From NCBI GenBank assembly GCA_002382605.1, contig DFYG01000168.1, positions 4,583-23,643 on the forward strand: a stretch of 19,061 nt of DNA. Reading direction: 5' to 3'. This document shows positions 14,051-19,061 of the stretch, in pieces. The translations under genes and the position numbers were made by a program. Under the pieces are notes generated by a model. It made no database searches. It saw only the letters and a list, made by a program, of their open reading frames with translations, and was not told the DNA's origin. Every line of letters begins with the position of its first letter. The stretch's first letter is position 1. The stretch comes from Synergistaceae bacterium UBA4088 (GTDB taxonomy: Bacteria > Synergistota > Synergistia > Synergistales > Thermovirgaceae).

Positions 14051-15415
14051 ATGGCCAAGATCGACAGAAGTGTTGCTGCGAAGGATGCGTTTCAGGAGAT
14101 CCAGAAGTGGCTTCTTCGTGACGGTTTCGATATCGTCATAGACATGGAGAAGTCAAAAGGCTCGCACATGATCAACAAGGTCAACGGTGACGACTGGCTC
14201 GATTTCTACACCTTTTTCGCTTCCGCTCCGTTCGGAATGAACCACCCCAAACTCGATAATCCCGAGTTCAAGGAGACCATTTTCAGGGCCGCGATCAACA
14301 AGGTGGCCTGCTCGGACATCTACACTGAGCCCATGGCGAAGTTTGTGAAGACTTTTGGAGATATCGCTGTCCCCAAGGGATTCAACCACGTATTCTTCAT
14401 TGACTACGGAACCCTGGCGGTCGAGAATACTTTCAAGGTTGCAATGGACTGGAAGGTACAGAAGCTTCTCCAGAAGGGGAAGATAAGCAAGGGAGATGCC
14501 ATCAAGGGGCGCAAGGGAACAAAGGTAATTCACTTCAATGAGGCTTTCCATGGACGGAGCGGCTATACGCTTACGGTAACAAACACCCAGGACCCCAACA
14601 AGTACCAGTATTTTGCCCAGTACGACTGGCCGCGTGTTCTTAACCCCAAGATCTACTGGCCGCTTGAGGATAATCTGGGTGTAGTTTCCTGGCTTGAGAG
14701 ACAAGCCATCAAGCAGATCAAAAAGGCCATCAACGATAACCCCGACGACATCTGCGCCATCATAATCGAGACAATTCAGGGGGAGGGCGGAGACAACCAT
14801 TTCCGCACCGAGTTCTTCCAGCAGATGCGGGATATATGCGATGCTGAAGAGATCCTTCTGATTTTCGATGAAGTCCAGTGCGGAATGGGCATCACCGGCA
14901 AGATGTGGGCGTTTGAGCATCACACGCCTGTAAAGCCGGACATATTCGCCTTCGGCAAGAAGTCCCAGATCTGCGGCCTTGTGGCCGGTCCAAGGGTCGA
15001 TGAGGTCGAGGATAACTGCTTCAAGATCTCAAGCCGCATCAATTCAACCTGGGGTGGTGCCCTTGTGGACATGATAAGGGCAACCCGCTATCTCGAGATC
15101 TACGAAGAGGATAATGTTCTTGATTACGTTGCCAACACCGCAGGGCCTGCGCTCCTTGACGGTCTCAAAAAACTTGAGGCCGACTTCCCGAAACTCATCA
15201 AGAACGTAAGGGGCAAAGGGCTTATGTGCGCCTACGACTTTGATAACGGCGAGCTCCGCAACAAGGCACTGAAGGCGTTCTGGGCGAAAAAAATGCTGGT
15301 TCTTCCATGCGGTGACGTCTCCATTCGTTTCCGCCCGGCACTCAACGTTCCGCTCAAAGACCTTGAGCACGCGCTGGACATTTCCCGCGAGGTTTTCAAG
15401 GAGTGCAGCAAGTAG
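14051..15415 (+). CDS. lat: L-lysine 6-transaminase (lysine epsilon-aminotransferase), class III PLP enzyme
   Basis: This enzyme moves the epsilon-amino group of L-lysine to 2-oxoglutarate, giving glutamate and aminoadipate semialdehyde (which cyclises to piperideine-6-carboxylate). The 454-residue product matches characterised lysine aminotransferases such as Mycobacterium Rv3290c across its length. Matching segments are A-F-H-G-R-S-G-Y-T-L with R169, Q-G-E-G-G-D with gating E245, I-F-D-E-V-Q with PLP-ring D273, F-G-K-K with Schiff-base K303, S-T-W-G-G (332-336) and R-F-R-P (426-429). The phosphate-pocket motif reads D-Y-G-T-L-A-V-E, where the mycobacterial enzyme, from memory, has E-G-G-A-L-A-V-E. 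ATG 14051 follows GGGAGGT. It appears monocistronic, ended by a strong terminator. A related omega-amino acid specificity is possible. Confidence 0.88.
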   Translation: MAKIDRSVAAKDAFQEIQKWLLRDGFDIVIDMEKSKGSHMINKVNGDDWLDFYTFFASAPFGMNHPKLDNPEFKETIFRAAINKVACSDIYTEPMAKFVKTFGDIAVPKGFNHVFFIDYGTLAVENTFKVAMDWKVQKLLQKGKISKGDAIKGRKGTKVIHFNEAFHGRSGYTLTVTNTQDPNKYQYFAQYDWPRVLNPKIYWPLEDNLGVVSWLERQAIKQIKKAINDNPDDICAIIIETIQGEGGDNHFRTEFFQQMRDICDAEEILLIFDEVQCGMGITGKMWAFEHHTPVKPDIFAFGKKSQICGLVAGPRVDEVEDNCFKISSRINSTWGGALVDMIRATRYLEIYEEDNVLDYVANTAGPALLDGLKKLEADFPKLIKNVRGKGLMCAYDFDNGELRNKALKAFWAKKMLVLPCGDVSIRFRPALNVPLKDLEHALDISREVFKECSK

Positions 15416-15421
15416 TTCTTC

Positions 15422-15450
15422 CTGTCACTATTTACTGAATAAAGTATAAT
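15422..15450 (+). promoter_or_regulatory. Candidate promoter for the DUF3084 gene, abutting the lat terminator
   Basis: A perfect TATAAT (15445-15450) lies 17 bases after CTGTCA (15422-15427, 4/6 match to TTGACA). The expected start, about 15456-15458, falls inside the first arm of the terminator stem at 15453-15460. The leader to the chosen start of the next gene would be about 85 bases. AT-rich sequence ahead of a terminator can mimic a -10 element. Confidence 0.4.
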
Positions 15451-15452
15451 TG

Positions 15453-15482
15453 GGCCGGGGGGCAGATCTCCCGGCCTTTTTT
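15453..15482 (+). terminator. Intrinsic terminator after the lysine aminotransferase gene
   Basis: GGCCGGGG (15453-15460) pairs with TCCCGGCC (15469-15476; seven G-C pairs plus one G-U) around an eight-base loop, followed by six T residues (15477-15482). It lies 37 bases after the lat stop. It is the only convincing intrinsic terminator in the window. Confidence 0.93.
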
Positions 15483-15541
15483 GTGCAGCAGAAGAAGAAC
15501 ACGAAGCGGAAAACTTGCCGGAGAGAAGAGGTGCTCGTGAA

Positions 15542-16729
15542 GTGCCTGATATGATAATGGATATGAACTGGATGCTTATTCTGATCCTCATCTTTGTCAG
15601 CGGGATCGTGGCCTATATCGGGGACATCGTCGGCATGCGGTTCGGCAAAAAGAGGATCAGCATTTTCGGCCTGCGCCCGAAGTCAACGTCATCCCTTATA
15701 ACGGTCGTGTCAGGTATCCTGATCACTATCCTCACTCTGGCGGTCCTTTCCGCTACTTCCCAGACTGTCAGGACGGCAATATTCAGCATGAAATTCGTCC
15801 AGAAGCAGATAACAGAGCTGACATCCCAACTTCAGGGAAACAGGGCGGAAATGGAAGATCTTGAGACAACGCTTCTTGAGAACCAGAAGGACCTCGTCAA
15901 CAAGCAGATCCAGCTTGCGAACGTTGAAGGAAATCTCAATGCGAGCGAGGCGCACCTCCGGGAGATAGAGGCCGAGCTCGCCCTTACCCGGTCCGAACAG
16001 GAAAAAGCCTCCATCAACCTTGCGGAGCTTGAGAAAGAGAGGGAAACCCTTGCAGGAGAGGTGGAAGCTCTCAAGACCGAATCAGAAAGACTCCGCGAGG
16101 GGCTGAAGTATGTACGCGGCGGCCGCATAGTCGTCTTTGCCGGAGAGTTGATCGCGCAAACTGTCGTTGCCCCTGAAACCTCCGGGAAAATGCCGGAAGC
16201 GGATGATGTTATGGATTCTCTCCTGAGGTCGGCCCAGGGCATGGTCTCCCTGCGATATGGTGTGGATCCGGATCAAGTGAGGGTCTGGCTTGGACCTGAA
16301 TCATTGGATATCATAAAGAATTCCGTCAAGGATCAAAAAGGGAGAAGGATAATCAGGCTTATTGCATCGGAGAACACGGTTCAGGGTGAAATGATAGCCG
16401 CTTCCGCTACCATTCACGAAAGCAAAAAGATCTACGATAAAGGCCATGTCCTCGCTGAGGAGGGTGGCATTCCCGCAGGCCTTTCAGCCGAGGAGGCTGA
16501 GGCAAGGCTTTACTCCATACTGGGCGGTCTTAACGCCAGGGCGAAGCAGGACGGAGTGTTGCCTGATCCGATCAGGGGCACTATAGGGAACCTGAGTGCA
16601 TCCGATTTCTTCGAAGCCGTGGATTCCCTTTCTGAAAGGCAGGACACAGCAAAGGTGATAATAACTACCGATGAGGATATTTATTCCGAAGGGCCTGTTC
16701 GTGTTACAATCCAGATCCTCGCGGAATGA
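15542..16729 (+). CDS. DUF3084-like membrane protein with two TM helices and a periplasmic coiled coil
   Basis: Function unknown. From GTG 15542 the product is 395 residues: TM1 (about 11-31), a basic loop (R33-K47, with G-K-K-R-I-S-I-F-G-L-R-P-K), TM2 (about 52-72), a long Glu/Leu-rich coiled coil (about 85-190) and a folded C-terminal domain (about 191-395) containing G-G-R-I-V-V-F-A-G-E and ending in a beta-rich V-R-V-T-I-Q-I-L-A-E. The positive-inside rule puts the basic loop in the cytoplasm and the coiled coil outside. The architecture matches the DUF3084 family of cyanobacteria, Deinococcus and Synergistota. GTG 15542 is preferred for its AGAGGTG (15527-15533); ATG 15551 or TTG 15515 are alternatives. 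Role in envelope organisation is a guess. Confidence 0.8.
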   Translation: MPDMIMDMNWMLILILIFVSGIVAYIGDIVGMRFGKKRISIFGLRPKSTSSLITVVSGILITILTLAVLSATSQTVRTAIFSMKFVQKQITELTSQLQGNRAEMEDLETTLLENQKDLVNKQIQLANVEGNLNASEAHLREIEAELALTRSEQEKASINLAELEKERETLAGEVEALKTESERLREGLKYVRGGRIVVFAGELIAQTVVAPETSGKMPEADDVMDSLLRSAQGMVSLRYGVDPDQVRVWLGPESLDIIKNSVKDQKGRRIIRLIASENTVQGEMIAASATIHESKKIYDKGHVLAEEGGIPAGLSAEEAEARLYSILGGLNARAKQDGVLPDPIRGTIGNLSASDFFEAVDSLSERQDTAKVIITTDEDIYSEGPVRVTIQILAE

Positions 16730-16769
16730 TGATCTTCCGTATCCAGTGCCTGAAAGGGTGGTTGCCAAA

Positions 16770-17006
16770 GTGCTTGTCGTCGCGTGTCAGGTTTGTGGCG
16801 AGTTCAGGATCCTGCCCGGAACGCCGGATTCGGACGGAATAGCCCGGACGCAGTGGACCTGTCCATGTTGCGGCACAGGTCAGATCCTGCAGCTGCCGGT
16901 TAGTATGGACGCCAGAGGGCAGGATCTGGGGAAGATACTCGCTGGCATGGCCTTTTGTCCCTCCCGGACTGATGCGGCAGATGGAGAGGATAATTCCGGC
17001 TCATGA
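16770..17006 (+). CDS. Small zinc-ribbon protein of unknown function
   Basis: The 78-residue product from GTG 16770 has C6-x2-C9 (A-C-Q-V-C-G) and C31-x2-C34 (C-P-C-C-G), separated by 21 residues with a W-x-C-P approach. This is a classic zinc-ribbon layout, followed by a short hydrophobic strand (G-Q-I-L-Q-L-P-V) and an acidic, disordered-looking end. I do not recognise a named family. GTG 16770 is chosen because AAAGGGTGG lies about eight bases upstream; in-frame GTGs at 16746 and 16758 lack this. The gap from the DUF3084 gene is 40 bases, and the stop overlaps the following GNAT gene by four (ATGA), pointing to joint expression. Nucleic-acid or protein binding is plausible but unsupported. 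Confidence 0.6.
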   Translation: MLVVACQVCGEFRILPGTPDSDGIARTQWTCPCCGTGQILQLPVSMDARGQDLGKILAGMAFCPSRTDAADGEDNSGS

Positions 17007-17431
17007 TCACAGAAGATGAAAGATACCTGTATTACGACAGCAAACTGGCGGTTACCGCCACTGACCTCCAGGAACTATACCGTTTTGCCAGTTGGGGGAG
17101 AAGCCGCTCGATAGAACAGATCGACCTGATGCTGCAGGGCACTTCCATGTGTTTCTCCGTAAGATATGCGGGCCGTTTGGCGGCCTTCTGCAGGATACTT
17201 ACCGATTTTGTCTTCAGGGGATCCCTCTGGGACATAATGGTCCATCCGGACCACCAGGGAAAGGGCCTGGGGTCCTCCCTGCTTGATTATGCACTCAACC
17301 ATCCGAAGATCAGGAGCATTCCGCTTATCATCACCTACACCAGCGAGCTTTCCCCGTTCCTCTCCAGGCTTGGTTTCATGCATGAGGATGGGGCCATGAT
17401 GCTTCTCAGAAAACCCATAGAGTATTCGTGA
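17003..17431 (+). CDS. GNAT-family N-acetyltransferase, substrate unknown
   Basis: The 142-residue product has the GNAT acetyl-CoA motif: strand I-M-V-H-P-D-H followed by Q-G-K-G-L-G (85-90) and the helix S-S-L-L-D-Y-A. A later strand (I-P-L-I-I-T-Y-T) leads to S-P-F-L-S-R-L-G-F, the usual F-Y-x-x-x-G-F-like turn. An N-terminal acceptor-binding half (1-60) starts I-T-E-D-E-R-Y-L-Y-Y. It begins on the stop of the zinc-ribbon gene (ATGA), so the pair is probably co-translated. The type resembles small GNATs acting on amines or protein N-termini/lysines, but no substrate can be assigned. It lies 90 bases upstream of metK. Confidence 0.88.
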   Translation: MITEDERYLYYDSKLAVTATDLQELYRFASWGRSRSIEQIDLMLQGTSMCFSVRYAGRLAAFCRILTDFVFRGSLWDIMVHPDHQGKGLGSSLLDYALNHPKIRSIPLIITYTSELSPFLSRLGFMHEDGAMMLLRKPIEYS

Positions 17432-17441
17432 CGGAAGGAAA

Positions 17442-17501
17442 CCCCGTTGGGGGAAAATTCAAACACCGGCGCAGCTCTTGCGGCGAACGCCGGTTCAAAT
17501 T
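17442..17501 (+). promoter_or_regulatory. Structured leader of metK (two stem-loops with an alternative pairing)
   Basis: The 90-base gap before metK contains CCCC-GTT-GGGG (17442-17452), then ACCGGCG (17465-17471) pairing perfectly with CGCCGGT (17488-17494). AATT at 17456-17459 and 17498-17501 could extend the stem across an internal loop. The same 3' arm can instead form a small hairpin CGGC-GAAC-GCCG (17481-17492), so two states exclude each other. I could not match it to any SAM riboswitch class I know. Confidence 0.4.
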
Positions 17502-17521
17502 GACAGGGGGGCGGAAAGGAA

Positions 17522-18727
17522 TTGGAAAAAGTGTTTCTTGTATCCTCGGAGTCGGTCACGGAAGGACATCCGGACAAGCTGGCCGACCAGATATCAGACG
17601 GAGTTCTCGACGCTATACTCAAGGATGATCCCATGGGCCGGGTGGCCTGTGAGACGCTTGTTACGACCGGTCTGGTCGTTGTAGCGGGTGAGATCACGAC
17701 AAGCTGTTACGTCGATATTCCCCGCCTTGCGAGGAGTATCGTTAAGGAGATCGGTTACACCAGGGCCAAGTACGGTTTCGATGGTGACACCTGCGCAGTC
17801 GTGACAGCCATTGACGAACAATCAACAGACATAAAACAGGGAGTTGACAGTTCGCTGGAACAGCGTGAAGGGGAGATGTCAGAAGAGGACATCGACAAGA
17901 TCGGAGCAGGGGACCAGGGCATGATGGTCGGATACGCATGCGACGAGACCGAAGAGTTCCTCCCCCTCCCCATAGCACTGTCCCACCGTCTTGCCAGAAG
18001 GCTGAGCCAGGTTCGCAAGGACAAGACGTTAGCCTATCTCAGGCCGGATGGCAAGACCCAGGTGACCATCGAATACAGAAACGGCAAGGCGGTCAGGATT
18101 GATACGGTAGTAGTATCCGCACAGCATCACCCCGCCGTTGAGATAGGCCAGATCCGCGCGGATATAATACGGGAGGTCATAGGTCCGGTTCTTCCGTCGC
18201 ACCTGACGGAAACAGAACCCAGGATCCTTGTCAACCCTACCGGAAGATTTGTAATGGGTGGTCCTATGGCAGATACGGGACTTACCGGGCGGAAGATCAT
18301 CATTGATACCTATGGTGGCGTCGTTCCCCATGGCGGTGGGGCTTTTTCCGGAAAGGATCCCACAAAGGTTGACCGCTCAGCTGCCTATATGACCCGCTAC
18401 GCTGCAAAGAACGTGGTTGCGGCGGGTCTGGCAAGCGAGTGCAGGATCCAGGTGGCATACGCCATAGGAGTGGCCAGTCCTGTATCGTTGATGGTGGAAA
18501 CGAATGGAAGCGGAATTATTCCCGACACCTGCCTTACAGAGCTGGTAAGGGAACACTTTGATTTTCGTCCGGCTGCGATAATAAGGGACCTTGACCTCCG
18601 AAAGCCTCAATTCAGACGCCTGGCCGCTTACGGCCACATGGGGCGCATTGATCTGGACCCCGTACCGGCCTGGGAACGCATTGACAGGGCAGAAACCCTG
18701 AGGAAGGCGGCTGAACAGAAACGCTGA
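17522..18727 (+). CDS. metK: S-adenosylmethionine synthase (methionine adenosyltransferase)
   Basis: MetK makes S-adenosylmethionine from methionine and ATP, with hydrolysis of the tripolyphosphate. The 401-residue product has the N-terminal [11 protein letters not shown] with active-site H16 and D18, the first signature G-A-G-D-Q-G (128-133) and the P-loop-like second signature [16 protein letters not shown] (271-286), with the conserved D-T-Y-G-G before it. The start is TTG 17522, which aligns with the family N-terminus; G-rich AGGGGGG lies at 17505-17511. A GTG at 17531, spaced ten bases from GGAAAGGA, would give a product three residues shorter and cannot be ruled out. Probable co-transcription with the following comF-like gene. 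Confidence 0.97.
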   Translation: MEKVFLVSSESVTEGHPDKLADQISDGVLDAILKDDPMGRVACETLVTTGLVVVAGEITTSCYVDIPRLARSIVKEIGYTRAKYGFDGDTCAVVTAIDEQSTDIKQGVDSSLEQREGEMSEEDIDKIGAGDQGMMVGYACDETEEFLPLPIALSHRLARRLSQVRKDKTLAYLRPDGKTQVTIEYRNGKAVRIDTVVVSAQHHPAVEIGQIRADIIREVIGPVLPSHLTETEPRILVNPTGRFVMGGPMADTGLTGRKIIIDTYGGVVPHGGGAFSGKDPTKVDRSAAYMTRYAAKNVVAAGLASECRIQVAYAIGVASPVSLMVETNGSGIIPDTCLTELVREHFDFRPAAIIRDLDLRKPQFRRLAAYGHMGRIDLDPVPAWERIDRAETLRKAAEQKR

Positions 18728-18780
18728 CCTATCCGAAACCTGCAGCCCCGGGGCATGGGACCCTCCGGGATATTTTGTCC

Positions 18781-19061
18781 ATGGTTTCCGGGCTTGCCCT
18801 TCATATTTTATGGCCGGTGTCCTGCCCGATCTGCGGCAGGACAGCCTCTCCTGCGTGCCCCGAATGCCTCGCCGGACTTGCGGAAGGATTTCCACGAACG
18901 ACCTGCTCCGAGTGCATGAAGCCCTATCCTTGTCCAAATCACCCGGGTGGCGTCCCTGTAAGAAATTTCACGTTGTTCAGAGGAGTATCGAGGGATCTTG
19001 TCCATCTTCTGAAGTATGGATCCCGAAGGGAACTGGGAAGACTTATGGGGCGGGCAATGGG
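18781..19061 (+). CDS. comF: ComF-family phosphoribosyltransferase-like protein, N-terminal part (3' truncated)
   Basis: The first 93 codons of a ComF/GntX-type protein run off the window. The N-terminus carries the family's zinc ribbon, C15-x2-C18 and C26-x2-C29 (C-P-I-C-G ... C-P-E-C), then C42-x2-C45 and C51. The hallmark linker L-x-x-L-K-Y-G-S-R-R-E-L-G-R-L-M-G (about 75-91) leads into the phosphoribosyltransferase domain, which lies beyond the edge. ComF proteins are linked to DNA uptake in competent bacteria, with exact chemistry unsettled. ATG 18781 is chosen with a weak GGGA about ten bases upstream; TTG 18775 is an alternative. It starts 53 bases after metK with no visible promoter or terminator between. 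Confidence 0.85.
   Translation, partial: MVSGLALHILWPVSCPICGRTASPACPECLAGLAEGFPRTTCSECMKPYPCPNHPGGVPVRNFTLFRGVSRDLVHLLKYGSRRELGRLMGRAM

Noticed and set aside
14153..14923. Minus-strand open frame (256 codons) opposite the lysine aminotransferase gene
   Set aside because: It is a composition-driven shadow; the + strand frame matches a known enzyme along its full length.
17500..17505. Perfect TTGACA just before metK
   Set aside because: No -10-like hexamer lies 16-18 bases downstream (that position is the metK start), so it is not a usable promoter for metK.
17432..17521. Known SAM riboswitch before metK
   Set aside because: The gap is short and lacks the multi-helix cores or conserved motifs of the SAM classes I can recall; it is kept only as an unclassified structured leader.
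18728..18780. GC-rich palindrome CCCCGGGG between metK and comF as a terminator
   Set aside because: There is no loop of suitable size with a following T-run; the run TATTTT downstream is too short and displaced.
1..19061. CRISPR arrays, insertion sequences, tRNA genes, phage or defence genes
   Set aside because: I saw no regularly spaced repeats, transposase or integrase motifs, tRNA cloverleafs or composition shifts; the window reads as continuous housekeeping genes.

Overview
The window is a chromosomal housekeeping region. It reads almost entirely left to right: every gene I can support is on the + strand, and no stretch over 300 bases lacks a gene. The largest gaps are 13897-14050, 5624-5765 and 15416-15541. 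I see no mobile element, CRISPR array, tRNA, rRNA or phage gene. The best guess for the host is a Synergistota bacterium (anaerobic, amino-acid fermenting, diderm). This is inference from three things: rpsD sitting between rpsK and rpoA and followed by rplQ-ecfA1-ecfA2-ecfT-truA; an L-lysine 6-transaminase; and a DUF3084 membrane/coiled-coil protein. A Clostridia-like relative is not excluded.

Region 1 (1-8695, continuing to 9051) is the spc/alpha ribosomal superoperon: rplE (3' end), rpsN, rpsH, rplF, rplR, rpsE, rpmD, rplO, secY, adk, map, infA, rpmJ, rpsM, rpsK, rpsD, rpoA, rplQ. It makes ribosomal proteins, the SecY channel, the adenylate kinase and methionine aminopeptidase that serve growth and nascent-chain processing, IF-1 and the RNA polymerase alpha subunit. 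S14, L36, S4 and Adk are all zinc-binding (cysteine-rich) versions. A candidate internal promoter lies at the end of infA. Between map and infA there is a 53-codon reading frame coupled to the map stop that I do not recognise.

Region 2 (9048-12278) is translationally coupled to rplQ: ecfA1, ecfA2 and ecfT, the energising module of an ECF-type vitamin/metal importer, then truA (tRNA pseudouridine synthase). Successive genes overlap by 4 to 10 bases, so the string from rpoA to truA is one coupled unit.

Region 3 (12279-15482) holds mreB (cell-shape actin homologue) with a possible promoter, a YkgJ-type cysteine-cluster protein, and an L-lysine 6-transaminase gene preceded by a perfect 7-bp hairpin and followed by a strong intrinsic terminator. 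A TATAAT element sits directly against that terminator.

Region 4 (15542-19061) holds a DUF3084 inner-membrane coiled-coil protein, a small zinc-ribbon protein coupled to a GNAT acetyltransferase, metK (SAM synthetase) behind a structured 90-nt gap, and the 5' part of a comF-type phosphoribosyltransferase that runs off the window.

I did not find a clear new biological system. The observations most worth checking are the promoter/terminator overlap at 15422-15482, the structured metK leader, the coupled small frame between map and infA, the unknown zinc-ribbon/GNAT pair and the divergent cofactor-pocket motif of the lysine aminotransferase.
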